From the NCBI GenBank assembly GCA_030374805.1, contig JARGSG010000222.1, positions 62,001 to 126,000 on the forward strand: a stretch of 64,000 nt of DNA, read 5' to 3'. Below the pieces are notes generated by a model. It saw only the letters and a list, made by a program, of their open reading frames with translations. It did not search any database and was not told the origin of the DNA. Source of the DNA: Gracilaria gracilis. Lineage: Eukaryota; Rhodophyta; Florideophyceae; Gracilariales; Gracilariaceae. The translations under genes and the position numbers were made by a program. Within the stretch, counting starts at the first letter, position 1; the number at the start of each line of letters is the position of its first letter. Below are positions 41,507-51,810 of this stretch, in pieces.

Positions 41507-42861
41507 GGGCCCTGTGCACCATGTTTGCGAGGAGCGGAGTTGTACCTTCGTAGAGTTAAAAAGGTGTTTGAAACGTTGGAGTGGGGTACCTTTGTTTCCT
41601 TGTAAATAAGTAGGCGTCGAACGTTCAACGATCTTTCCCACATCTCAGAATCCTATATGCCGACGCATCACCGTCGACGGTGATTCATCGATGATCACGA
41701 CTCGTGATCCGCGGTGCATCACTTGTTGTGCCGTCGGCGATGGGCCATTGCTGGCCACTGTCGCCAGCTGTTCAACTGCGCTGTTGGGGTGCAACGGCGC
41801 GTGGCACACAGTGTACGACGGTACTGTACCGCTGGTAGCCAGAACAGATGCGGGTGTCGATGTAAGATAAAGTTTATCTATTTGTTGCTCCGGCCTGTCA
41901 ACGGGTGACCGACCTCAGCTGAAAGCCAGCTCGGAATGGATTTTGGTCGCTGTCCCTCTTCGCTGCAGACTACAAAATGTAGGAGAGAGTGGCTCTCGTT
42001 CCACCACTCGACTTTCTCCGAGATCTCGGTCTCCGCAAGTCCACCATGGCGCGCACATACAACTCGCCGTTGCACCTGTCCCCGGCGCAGTGCAAAGGCT
42101 ATCTCCTGCTCACAAAGACAACAAGAGTGATATACAGATGGTGGAGGACGCGATCATGCTGAGTGTCATCGTCAAAGAATGAATTTGAGGAGCTTTATGC
42201 TGCTAACTCTTGCTTATGGAAACCCAGAAAACCCTTTAGGACGACCGAAAACTGAGATATGTGAGCACGTCGTGCTACATATGCTGTAGACCTTCAGGTC
42301 CTGATATTCTCAGTGACAGAGGGCCCTGAGCCAGTTCAAACGGAGAATATGTGGGAACAACCGGCTGCAGACGTGTGCTTTAGATTGGGCGTAAACTCGG
42401 GAAAGTATCTGATATTCGTCATGAGTTGGTTTCGTGGAGTGTAGATTATGGGGTGCGATTGGAGATTGCAGAAGATGATTTATTGTTTCATGTCTGCTGC
42501 TTTTGCGGGGGAGTAGTGGGGGCAGACGATTAGCTCGCGACGATTACTTGGAGCGTTGTAGACGATAATGATCAAAAATCCCATGATATTGGGAACCCAC
42601 TTTCATCATTCAACATGATGTTGATTATCGTCAAATACCAAGAAATGTGCTTCGGATAGTTCAAAAACTGGATCCAACCGGGAGAGGATGCGGGGCAGAG
42701 TTGTAAGAGAACCTCAGGAATCCAGATGAGTACTACGTGGTTGCTAGTACGGCTGTTTCGTGGCTGTTTTCCATTTGACGTCATAAGTGTTTCATGTATA
42801 ACAAGCAACATAGGGCACTTGTACGGAACATGAAAACATTTTGCTGGGATGCGCAGTTCGG
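41507..42861 (+). repeat. Spacer type 1 (first copy)
   Basis: A non-coding spacer closely similar to 57853-59199, reached in both cases after a gene ending SCTIM and leading to genes A and D. A conserved short frame starting MARTYNSPLHLSPAQC (about 42045) is present in both copies. A 91-codon frame in the second copy is not open in this one. Confidence 0.85.
41667..41709. repeat. Three adjoining palindromes in spacer type 1
   Basis: ATCACCGTCGACGGTGAT (41667-41684), TCATCGATGA (41685-41694) and GATCACGACTCGTGATC (41693-41709) stand side by side. Confidence 0.85.
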
Positions 42862-42869
42862 TATAAAAG
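42862..42869 (+). promoter_or_regulatory. TATA box of CaaX gene A
   Basis: TATAAAAG within CAGTTCGGTATAAAAGGGGA, 157 bp before the ATG. The same motif stands at nearly the same distance before genes B, C, D and E. Confidence 0.8.
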
Positions 42870-43018
42870 GGGACTTCATGCGACGGAAACGCTGCTCGAA
42901 AGTTCCGGCTGCCAGACTTCCTCGCAATACAGGGACTTCAAACTTCTGAACCGAGTGTAGCTGAAGGAAGCTTCTGGTGTGAAATAACAGTCTTTTTAGT
43001 TCTCAAACAAAGAAAGAA

Positions 43019-44845
43019 ATGGAAAACGTGATTCATACGACAAAAGTTAGCTACGGGCGTAGGATTGTGGTGAAAATCCACCCACAGGAGATAGAGAGAC
43101 TGAGGGCTCTCAATGATTTAAAGAACAACGTGAAACATGGGGATTGCATCGATTGCGATCGCTGTGGACCTGATGACGATCGCGTGTTGAATGGAATGAG
43201 GACCAATGGGGATGAAAATTCCGGCCAACAGGGGAACTTGCGGAAGCATGCAAAGGCCCGTCACCGTACACAAGTTGGGTCCTCCCGGATGAGGCTCATC
43301 GGGGAGAAGATTCGAAGCTTTCTGAGGAAATTGCGTTTCCCGATGGACTGTTTCGGTAACCACAGCACAGTGGCAGCAGACAGTAATGAGGTCGAAACCA
43401 CAAATACTGTGACTTCCGAAATCTCACCAATGCAGCTTGAGAACCACCGAGAACAAAGCGATGGGGGAGCTGATGCGAGTGCCGACTTACTCGCGGTCGA
43501 CTCGTCGGATGTTGGGCAGGACCGAACAGGGGAGGGGCCCGAAGAGACGGGGTCATTTTGTACGGTGGTGGACGAAACTCCACACCAAGTTCAAAGCAAA
43601 GTGAATAGCGGAGATGATCTATCGGTTGTGGAGGAGGGGAATGTTGTGCGGACGTTGGCAAAGCTGCGATCGACAGGCAGCTTTGTTTTCAAACAGGCCA
43701 GTTCGAACGCGAGCCAAAAAGAAGAATCTAGGGACAGGGATGTGCACGGAAACAAAGGCAGCCTTGCAGGCCATAAAAGATCCATGGAAACGCTTGAGGG
43801 GCACCGCTTTGAGACGCCGATGGAAGAAGAACCAAGTTCCAAGGAAGAGAGTACGCACACCCAAGAAGCTTCCCGTTCGGGGTCGTGTGGGTGTGCAGAT
43901 GGGCAGGAAGAAGTAGGTGTGGTGGATGAGGGGGGTTCTGTGGACACAGACGTACAGGACACATCTTCAGCTGACGTTGAAGCCGGAGATCTTAGGAAAC
44001 TAAACAACGCATTTGAGGATAACAATTCCGAGCTAGACGTGGCAGTTGTGGTGCTTGAATCGTCAGAAAAACCCCTGCATGATGGCGAAAGATCCGTCGG
44101 AAGCGGGAAGGAATCCCAAGACAAGAAAGCACATGTCGGGAAGAAGGTCACAAGTTATGACGTCAACACCGACACTCGCCTCGCACAAGCGGCTCATACT
44201 TCATTGGACGACTTGAAGAAAGAAGTCACACTCTCGGAACAGTGCTCATCTGCTGTCCCCATTGGGATCGTCGTTCACAGAGTATCCTCGTTACCAAAAG
44301 TGAGAGCACTGGTTTCAGCGCCACAGTTGTCGAACCAGAGAGTGGAGTGGGTGCCGGGAATGCTTAGTGTCCAGTCAGCGCCTGCTATAGGTGCGTGTGA
44401 GCAACCGGCTCTGGACTCGTTGCAAGAGCTTTCCAAACATGTGGCTGGGAGAGTAAAAGGAATAGTGTCACTATTTGACTCGCGGTCAGGTGATGGGGTA
44501 CCAACGGTACGTGGTGATGTATTGGAAGTGGAGTTGAAAAGCACCAATATCCGCGGCGGGCTGTCGTTTGATAGTGGGCTCCTTGACAGTGAAAGTGAAA
44601 ACGGGGATTTGAGCACTAACGCTGTGCATGCGGTGGCGAGGAATGAAAATGCCGTCCCCGAAAGCCGAATCATTGAGTATATGGTTGATGGCTTGGAGTC
44701 GACGGGAATTTCGGGGCTAGTGCGAGAGGAAGATATGGATGTGACTCCGCATGAAAGCAACGAATCTTCTTCTAGCTCCGGTGACAGTTCCGAGGAGGCG
44801 TCCTTATCTGTCTCTCATTTAGTAGACGCTTGCATGATCATGTAA
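43019..44845 (+). CDS. CaaX-family protein A
   Basis: 608 codons of an unrecognised family. It has no signal peptide or membrane span; the composition is acidic and Ser-rich, probably mostly disordered. Conserved parts: an N-terminal block (ERLRALNDLKNNVKHGDCIDC), a basic amphipathic patch (SRMRLIGEKIRSFLRKLRFP, about 92-111), VVRTLAKLRSTGSFVFKQ (about 207-224), a helix LQELSKHVAGRVKGIVSLFD, then LSFDSGLLDSESE, a Ser/Glu stretch SSSSSGDSSEEAS and the ending CMIM. CMIM is a CaaX box; a final Met favours farnesylation, which would tether the protein to the cytosolic face of membranes. It is the most diverged of the intact copies. The start is the first ATG after the TATA box and lacks the upstream ORF seen before genes B and C. 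Confidence 0.85.
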   Translation: MENVIHTTKVSYGRRIVVKIHPQEIERLRALNDLKNNVKHGDCIDCDRCGPDDDRVLNGMRTNGDENSGQQGNLRKHAKARHRTQVGSSRMRLIGEKIRSFLRKLRFPMDCFGNHSTVAADSNEVETTNTVTSEISPMQLENHREQSDGGADASADLLAVDSSDVGQDRTGEGPEETGSFCTVVDETPHQVQSKVNSGDDLSVVEEGNVVRTLAKLRSTGSFVFKQASSNASQKEESRDRDVHGNKGSLAGHKRSMETLEGHRFETPMEEEPSSKEESTHTQEASRSGSCGCADGQEEVGVVDEGGSVDTDVQDTSSADVEAGDLRKLNNAFEDNNSELDVAVVVLESSEKPLHDGERSVGSGKESQDKKAHVGKKVTSYDVNTDTRLAQAAHTSLDDLKKEVTLSEQCSSAVPIGIVVHRVSSLPKVRALVSAPQLSNQRVEWVPGMLSVQSAPAIGACEQPALDSLQELSKHVAGRVKGIVSLFDSRSGDGVPTVRGDVLEVELKSTNIRGGLSFDSGLLDSESENGDLSTNAVHAVARNENAVPESRIIEYMVDGLESTGISGLVREEDMDVTPHESNESSSSSGDSSEEASLSVSHLVDACMIM

Positions 44846-45090
44846 GGTGGTGTGCGCATCTCTTGATTGTGTTTGGGGTTTTTTTGTTCACCCAACTTGG
44901 TTGTAGAACGCTTTTGTACCTTTGTAGAATTAAAAGAGCACGAAGTGTTTGACACAGTCGGATTAGCCTCCCCCGAGTGTGAGCCACAGCCGGCATTCCC
45001 ACACACTCTAGAACGCGATCTGGCTCGACGTAGGATTCACGAAGATGAATCAGCACGTGTCATGCCAGCGCCCAAGGCAACGGCACTTGC
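44846..45090. other. 3' flank of gene A
   Basis: Contains a TTGTACCTTTGTAGAATTAAAAG block also found after the other type-1 genes (TTGTACCTTCGTAGAGTTAAAAA at 41544 and 57889), perhaps the transcript end region. Confidence 0.5.
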
Positions 45091-45128
45091 CATGAGGGAT
45101 CGGTCTGGAATCCCCCGTGCCGAATGTT
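45091..45128 (+). pseudogene. 5S rRNA fragment (3' end only)
   Basis: CATGAGGGATCGGTCTGGAA, then TCCCCCGTGCCGAATGTTTT, matches the last 37 nt of the 5S genes plus T-run, and is followed by the same 3' spacer (TTTGCCGGATCTC). The first 80 nt are missing. Confidence 0.85.
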
Positions 45129-45429
45129 TTATTTTTTCTTCTTCTCTTTGCCGGATCTCGCGCTCTCGCTGACATTTTGTGTCTCAGCTCGTTCTCACCA
45201 TCTCATGCAGGCTGGATGATGCAGCCTCAGTTGCAGGATGCAGGGTGTTTGTTGGCGCGCGTGGCGATATGCGGCAGCTGGAGAAGCGTTGGAAATGCTT
45301 TGCGTAGTGCTCAGCCTTTTGAGGTGAGTAGTGCGGGGTAAGTATGTACCTTCAAGGTAAGGGTTACTACCTTGGTATATAGCCGAACAAATTGAAAAGG
45401 TGTTCAGGAATGTACGAAATGCAATGTGT
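45129..45429. other. 5S-type 3' spacer and non-coding sequence
   Basis: About 90 bp resemble the spacer after the full 5S genes; nothing else is recognised. Confidence 0.4.
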
Positions 45430-45816
45430 GAATGTTGGCAGTGCAACACAATGTAGGATGGACTGCATCGTGCTTTGCAGCCGATATGGAGAGATATGTA
45501 ACTCGCACACAAGCGGAAAGTACTCTTTTGCAGCTGTTTGTGGGTCATACGTCTCGGCTACATCCGCTGGGTTCGCATTTATCTGGAAAGAGGTTGGTGT
45601 GCGATTGCAGAGCGGGTGTTCAAAGTGATGTACCCTGTACATCATTTTGTACTGAGGTGTCCAATACGGACGATGTGAAGGCGTTTATGCTTACCTCCAC
45701 CGCGCGAACGCCAGCGATTCGTTGTTGCTGATATCATTAGAAAGTGGCCCGATAAAGTACTGGCTTTCCTAGTGAGAGAACGTTTGTTTCAAACGTGACG
45801 TTCTGCACTATGCAGG

Positions 45817-45819
<3 letters not shown>
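45430..45819 (+). pseudogene. 3' end of the same non-LTR retrotransposon family (decayed)
   Basis: The plus strand reads RTQAESTLLQLFVGHTSRLH and VCDCRAGVQSDVPC, aligned to the AETVLALIYIMWDIRH and CDCRPGVLNDV segment of the copy at 36720-38013. After frame changes it reads IRKWPDKVLAFLVRERLFQ, matching its RVLAFLVRERF. It runs directly into a GA microsatellite tail. Confidence 0.7.

Positions 45820-45858
<39 letters not shown>
45820..45858 (+). repeat. (GA)n tail/microsatellite
   Basis: About 19 pure GA units follow the retrotransposon 3' end and are best explained as its terminal tail. Confidence 0.95.
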
Positions 45859-45861
<3 letters not shown>

Positions 45862-47127
45862 CGCGTATCATAAACATTTTGACGTCAAACCGGAAACCAC
45901 TACGAGTGCTTCTGCTGCACGTTTCAGCATAGACTCGGTGAGGTTGCGACGGTTGGCAATGGGTTTTGGCAATTGAATGAATAGGCTGCCAAAACTGCTG
46001 CCGCGCGCTGTGATGATGCGCGCATGCATGTGCGACAAAATGGGAGTTGAAAGCGTTGTGGATGAATGGCACACTTGCGTTGCGACGGTTGACAACGCGT
46101 TGGCAGCACGAGAAAGGCGCCGCAAACGACGCAAAACTGGCACGGCACGAGCTGATGCAAGCAGCGTTTGGTGCAAAGGGACAACAGACCTTGTAGGCTT
46201 GCACACCCAATGCATGTGTAGATAGGTAAAGGCGTCAGTGCAGCAACGACGGTAGATACGCTGTAGATATGTATAGTACTTTTTCTCGCTGCCGCCTACA
46301 GCTTGTAGGTGGCAGACAGTTCGAATTCAATTCGAATGTGCGTAGGTCGCATGTTCGCATTTCTGCGCTTGCGTGGGTGTCCTATTTCTCCTTCAGCAAA
46401 CCACTGCGGATTACAGGGGTAGCATCACCTTGCTGCTACGGTGTATCAACAACTTACTGTACAAAAAATGGTTACTGTACTGGTCTCCCAAGTCCCATCA
46501 ATGGCCTGTCCTCCAACATGATGTTGTGTTCTCATGATACAGTATCTACGTTGCAACTTGCAACCACTATGCAATAACCAAAATCCTGTTTCCTGAAAAC
46601 GTACAAGTTGTCAACGTCATATCTGTATCATCGCAAGCATTCTGCACACTGTGGCCACGTTCGCTCCAGCGTTCCTGGCAAACCGAAGATAAACGAGCTG
46701 CACGAAGCCCGAGACGTGTAGAACTCGTCAGCTTGTCCCATTTCCTTTGATGGATTTGTTTATGGTAGCACTTCGCTGCATGTAGGCGACATTGGCATTC
46801 CTTACTGATGGGGCGGGGCTTCCCTGAAGGCTTTGCGTACTGTTCTCACGCCTCGATGAGTCGTCCATTCATCACGGTTGCATCATGGTCATGAGGTGCA
46901 AATTCATTCTCGATGCTTCGGATGAAAAGCCTCTTCTCCGCGTGTGCTCGAAGAAGTAAGATTGCAGTGAAGACACATCTCCCCGAGCTGGCAATGTGCC
47001 AATTTTACTCTGCGCACAAAACATAGCTCTGAAACCGTCGAAACAATACATTATTGTGCTCGAATGAGTTGCTATCGGGTGTGCTGATGCGCGGAGACTG
47101 TCCGCTCACTTTCAAGTTGGCGTCAGT
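45859..47127. other. Non-coding stretch
   Basis: No gene recognised. Overlapping 80-115-codon frames on both strands at 45868-46225 look like chance open frames in GC-rich sequence. Confidence 0.45.
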
Positions 47128-48261
47128 TTGTTTCCTGGTTACGCTCTCTATTTGTCATCCAATATGGTATTCATCTCACTCAACGCTCTGCCGATAGCTC
47201 TTATTGTTACTTTTGTTCTCGTAGCCGCTGAGCTGATTGCAGTTTCTGTTCTCTATATTTTTCTCCGCTTTTATGAAACGGGTGTACTTCAAAATGGGGG
47301 CTCAGTTTCCCTTCCTCGCCACCGAGGGCGATTGAGATATCTTGCACTGGTATTGATGCTTGGGTTCGTGGGCTTGGAAGCACTGTTCTCATTCTCTTCA
47401 GACACAGCGTTCGAGAAACTTTCTCGGAAGCATAAATGCGTGTCTTTGGTTCCACGTTCGGAAAATGTTAGCAAACAAGAAGATAGCGAAGCTCACACCC
47501 AGGAGGCGGATGTAATCTTGTCCAAGTGTCGAACTTGGAACGGAACTTCGTCTTTTCAGGCTCTGGGAAACTTTAGCTTGGTGTCATCCAATGTGTCTTG
47601 CTCTGATACTTCCTTGTACAGTTTTAATATTTCCCAAACAGTGACGAAATTTCTGTCAAATCAAAAGAAGGAATGTACAGAACGGCCTATCGTTGGACTT
47701 AAGGAATTCTCCCCTGTATGTGTGTTCTATGATTATGTAGATGGTATTTTGTTTCTGAGCACAACTGTTCATTCAGATGATGATGCTGAAACCCTTGAAA
47801 TAGAGCAAGAATTCCTACCAACTAAGTTGAACTATAATGCATCCACATCTTTCATTCGCGAAGTCGTTAGAAGTGTACTGCAAATCTACCTGTCTGACGT
47901 GGTCATGGCAGATGATTCAGCCCTGAGAAGGGTATCGTTCACCAAGATCGTGCAAAGAGAGTGTACTTTTCAAGTCGGCACGAAGGAAGGCACCAACGTT
48001 CCAGTGTATGTAATTTCCATTTTTTCAACAATCTGGGTTGTACTGCTTCTTACTTTGGCATGGACCGTTTGCCTATCACGAAAACGAGATCTTGTCAATT
48101 TGAGTGACCCCGTTTTCTGGATTGAAAACTATGAGGGTAGTTTTCTATCGAAGAATGTCAAGGTGGAAATAAGCAGAGAGGGTAAAAAACTAAGCGCTTC
48201 AGGCACACCAGTGGCGCTGCTACCTACGCATGAGCACACTGCTGAAGGGCCTAAGGCATGA
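47128..48261 (+). CDS. Hypothetical three-pass membrane glycoprotein
   Basis: 377 codons, no family recognised. Hydrophobic segments lie at about residues 14-47 (LPIALIVTFVLVAAELIAVS), 69-90 (YLALVLMLGFVGLEALF) and 297-320 (VYVISIFSTIWVVLLLTLAW). The loop of about 205 residues between the second and third carries six N-glycosylation sequons (NVS, NGT, NFS, NVS, NIS, NAS) and paired Cys, so it is probably outside the cell or in the secretory lumen. The last 55 residues are basic and probably cytosolic. The Met at codon 13 (MVFISLNALP) is an alternative start. It stands alone in the island that splits the CaaX array. Confidence 0.65.
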   Translation: MFPGYALYLSSNMVFISLNALPIALIVTFVLVAAELIAVSVLYIFLRFYETGVLQNGGSVSLPRHRGRLRYLALVLMLGFVGLEALFSFSSDTAFEKLSRKHKCVSLVPRSENVSKQEDSEAHTQEADVILSKCRTWNGTSSFQALGNFSLVSSNVSCSDTSLYSFNISQTVTKFLSNQKKECTERPIVGLKEFSPVCVFYDYVDGILFLSTTVHSDDDAETLEIEQEFLPTKLNYNASTSFIREVVRSVLQIYLSDVVMADDSALRRVSFTKIVQRECTFQVGTKEGTNVPVYVISIFSTIWVVLLLTLAWTVCLSRKRDLVNLSDPVFWIENYEGSFLSKNVKVEISREGKKLSASGTPVALLPTHEHTAEGPKA

Positions 48262-49325
48262 AGATCGTCTTTGACATAGAAGAGCAAGGTTTTCGTTTAG
48301 GTCCCAAAGATGGTACATCGAAACCTGCAAGGTTTGTTGGTACTGTCGTTCTAGAGAATAGAACGCGCCAATAATCTACCGATATGAACAAGAAATTCTT
48401 TTGCATGGATCTCTGTCTGTCAGGCCTGAATATGATGAGTGCCGAGTTTCCGGATCACATGTCCGGTCCTTTAGCACTAAAACACGTTTTGACCCATGGT
48501 ATCTACACGACTAATTGTACGATCATCATCATCTGATATGATGACGAGACGTTCTATTTATTATGCATTCTCTTTCCCTATTTCAGTACTGCGACACCAT
48601 ATAAAGGTGTACTTCAATCAGAAGGCGCTATCCATCCGAACCCTAAATTCCTCAATCACTCCGTACTGTATATCTACTATGTACATTCGTGTAGCACAGT
48701 ATGTAGCATATGGCAATTTGGCATATGCAATTATTACCGCAAGTTTACTGCGCACGATGATTACACAGTATAACGTTGTATCTTAGAACCCGATCATGTC
48801 ATTCAGATAGACGCCAGAAATCGGAGGGGGGAGCTATTTACCTTGCTGCACAACATCAACCGACAACAAGGGGGCGAGAGGTGGAAGGTGAGGTGCGAAA
48901 ACGAAAAATCATGGCACACTTTGATTTCGCATCCCGAAGGTCGAAGATAAGGCGAATAACAAATTCATCACTCGCAGCCAAGTAATAGGAAACTCACCTC
49001 TTCTTATGGCTCTGCAAGCTAGTTCAGGTGTGCTCTTACATTCAACTAAGGCTCTAGTATCGACGCGTAGTAGGATATATCAAGGGATACCATATGGCCT
49101 ACTCTTCCTTCACGAAAGGACATCTGATCACTTTCCTATCATACAGATTATGCAACCAAAGTACTTTCACCGGAGAATTGATGGAATGGAATAGTCAGAA
49201 ACCAACTTTGCGGGCCTTGAGTTAGTACAAAAGAGGGAACTCAGGTGGCATTGAGTTCTATTCTAGAGCCTGGTATCGAGTTTATGAGATCACAGACGCC
49301 ACTGTTTGGTCATTCACCGAGAGCA
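48262..49325. other. Non-coding stretch
   Basis: No gene recognised. A GCATATG...GCATATGC inverted motif is at about 48707-48730. Confidence 0.4.
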
Positions 49326-49835
49326 ATGTTTCTTCTCTGCTTGTTTGTCGTATATATCTGCTGCATGTGCGCTTCGAGAGCAGAGGTTGCGGTTTGTAGT
49401 GAAAAAGGACGATGTGTGATGGACAGCGGACACGCAGTGGTTTGTGATGGCCTCCAAAATGGAAGCAGAGAGTTTTTGTTCCTGGATGCACACGGTGATT
49501 CCACGTTCTCCATTCGAAGTAAATGGATCGCAGCCGCGTCTCAGAGTGGAAGCGAAGCGGAATTGCAAATGATGGCTATGAGCGATGTGAAACAGAGCTT
49601 CTGCTTCCGAGCTAGCACGAAACACAGCGGCGCACGAACTGAGCTCAGCGATGTGAACGGCGGTGCTGAGCTTGTTGCTGCTGATCCGTTTGGAAACCGG
49701 GATAGGATACCTACTAGGAAGCGATGTTATCCGCACTTCTGCCAATTTCGGAATCTTTTGTGCTATTGTAACAAAAAGAGTTGCGGTCGAAAGCGAACTT
49801 CTACCTTCGGTATGCAGATTGCAGCCTCTCGATGA
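49326..49835 (+). CDS. Small secreted Cys-rich protein (hypothetical)
   Basis: 169 codons from ATG 49326; an in-frame ATG at 49245 would add 27 unlikely residues before the signal. MFLLCLFVVYICCMCASRA is a strong signal peptide with likely cleavage after SRA. The mature part begins EVAVCSEKGRCVMDSGHAVV, holds one NGS sequon, and ends in a basic Cys-rich tail (RKRCYPHFCQFRNLLCYC, then NKKSCGRKR) with six Cys that could form disulphides. I do not know the family. The chosen start gives the signal peptide at the exact N-terminus. Confidence 0.6.
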   Translation: MFLLCLFVVYICCMCASRAEVAVCSEKGRCVMDSGHAVVCDGLQNGSREFLFLDAHGDSTFSIRSKWIAAASQSGSEAELQMMAMSDVKQSFCFRASTKHSGARTELSDVNGGAELVAADPFGNRDRIPTRKRCYPHFCQFRNLLCYCNKKSCGRKRTSTFGMQIAASR

Positions 49836-51654
49836 GGGAAACTGCCGCTTACAGATGCTATTTGAAATAAAGTTTCTTAAAAGAGTTATAGCTCAACTCG
49901 AAAAAGATTCAAAGTGTTTTGCAAACTTTGACTGGAAGATGCGGCGCTTCCTATCTGGTTGAAGCCTTTTATCAACGTTTGTCAGACGTACATGTACCGT
50001 CGTACAGTAGATAAGAATGCCTGTTGTAACAACAGACATTCCCCTTTGATATATAATACCCAAGACGCGATCTCGCTGGACGTTGGTACGATATTGGAGC
50101 ACCAGCTGCGCGGTTGACGTCAGCACGTCGCATGGCGCGCACACCCCAAAACACAAGAAACCATTTAGCAGCCGCCTTTGCTCTGTCGTCTCAACGCGGG
50201 TGAAGGCAGCCGTGAACGGCCTTGGAAAGATAGCATGGCGCACGCATGCACCACTCCTTCGCGCCCGTCTCCGCCGCAGGACTACCGCTGTCACTTGCCA
50301 AACTAGACAAAAAGGGTTATGTATCTGTGATGGAGAAGGCGACCGTGTTGAATATCAAATGCACAGATTAAAGTTCTGGGAAAAGTTAGTACTACTAAAC
50401 TTAGTAGAGGGTATTGTGCTACCGCTTGTACACTGCACGTGAATGGGATCTTTCTTGACAGTGTGAACTGTGTAATACATCAACCATGAAGCAAAGGATC
50501 GCTCATAATTTGCGATTGCGTAACAAATGCGTCTGGTATGCTTCATAAAGTTTGCTGTCAACTCCCAAACCTATACTACGCAGTCGGAACAAAAGTAGCA
50601 TTCTCTGTCTCATCGTCTATTTTTGCATTCTCTATAATTCTTGAGGGATTCAATTTTGATCAAAGTGAAGAAGAGAATAGTCTACTACACGTACTGTGAC
50701 AATGATGTATGAGATCGAGGCGTAGGACGAGCGATCAGCACGAGCGATCAGGACCAGCGATCAAGAAGAGCGATCAGGACCAGCGATCAGGACCAGCGAT
50801 AAGAACCAACGACCAAGACACACGACCAGGACGAACGACAAGGACAAATGAGCAGGAAGAAGGAACGCCGACCAACCTGTGCGAGCCCTGCTACTGCTAC
50901 TATCGACCTTGAGAACTTGATGCATCCTCTAATAGAGCGCCTTGGTATTCATTATGAGTCGGGTTCGTTGCAGTGTTGATTATGCAATGATTCATAAGTA
51001 ATCAACCTATTCTGGTGTCCAGAACCTGTGTGAGTTGAGGAGAAACTGAATACATACATCATGCTTGTGTATATGAAGTGAAGAGTAAGAAGACGCTGAG
51101 AAAATAATCGAGCCAGGCATTGACAAGGTAGCTTGAGCCTTGTAGACTTCACCTAACATTGGGGGTCGGTGGAGACGTTATTGACACAAAACGACACGAT
51201 ATTAAGCACTGTCGCCCAATGAAGAATGCCAAGAAATGGGTAAAGATGTAATGGAACACAAACAATACGCTTGTGTATATGAATTGAGAAGTAAGAATTT
51301 CGTGGGAGCGCATTAGAGCTTGGCATTGAGCTTACGACGATGCAATGTTCTCTACGTTGGGACCATTTTGGAAACTATTCACTAACAAGCGTTTGATGTA
51401 TACTGTGTGTGCACTTCATTATCATGCAATGCTAAGAAAATATCACGGAATAGTTTAACGAATGGTTCAAAGCGGGAGAGGATGTCAGGGAAGGTGCGAA
51501 AGAATCTCAAAAGTTCGGATGGATACTACCTGGTTACTGTTACCACTATTTCGTGTAGGCCTCGCATTTGACGGAGAGAGTATTTATTCTATTCCTTGCA
51601 GGAAAGTGCTCTTGTATGTGACGGGAGAAAATTTCACTGGGGGATGCAGTTCGG
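49836..51654 (+). repeat. Spacer type 2 (first copy, from about 49985)
   Basis: From about 49985 the sequence matches 54122-55787 and 61667-63332. It leads to gene B. Long frames on both strands (about 49893-50442) are shared by all copies but differ in length and by indels, so I do not call them genes. A degenerate internal duplication of about 206 bp (CTTGTGTATATGAAgTGAAG... at 51064 and 51270) is included. Confidence 0.85.
50725..50840 (+). repeat. 12-bp minisatellite GGACGAGCGATCA type (copy in spacer before B)
   Basis: About nine to ten imperfect units of GGAC(g/c)AGCGATCA, decaying toward the right. Confidence 0.9.
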
Positions 51655-51662
51655 TATAAAAG
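51655..51662 (+). promoter_or_regulatory. TATA box of CaaX gene B
   Basis: TATAAAAG, 156 bp before the ATG. Downstream in the leader lies a 16-codon upstream ORF (51692-51742, MVPAARLPRNTGTSKF) that could lower translation of gene B. Confidence 0.8.
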
Positions 51663-51810
51663 GGGACTTTGTGAGACGGAAACGCTGCTCGATGGTTCCG
51701 GCCGCCAGACTTCCTCGCAATACAGGTACCTCAAAATTCTGAAACGAGTGTAGCCGAAGGAAGCGTCTGGTGTTAAACAGCAGACTTCTACGTAGTCAAA
51801 CAAAAAGAAG

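Noticed and set aside
45868..46225. Overlapping 80-115-codon frames on both strands as genes
   Set aside because: They are mutually antisense, have no recognisable motifs, and look like chance open frames in GC-rich sequence.
49893..50442. Overlapping 119- and 133-codon frames on both strands in spacer type 2 as a conserved gene
   Set aside because: They recur only because the spacer is duplicated. Their ends shift with indels between copies and no family motif is seen.
50725..50840. CRISPR array
   Set aside because: Units are 12 bp, contiguous, without unique spacers; this is a minisatellite in a eukaryotic genome.
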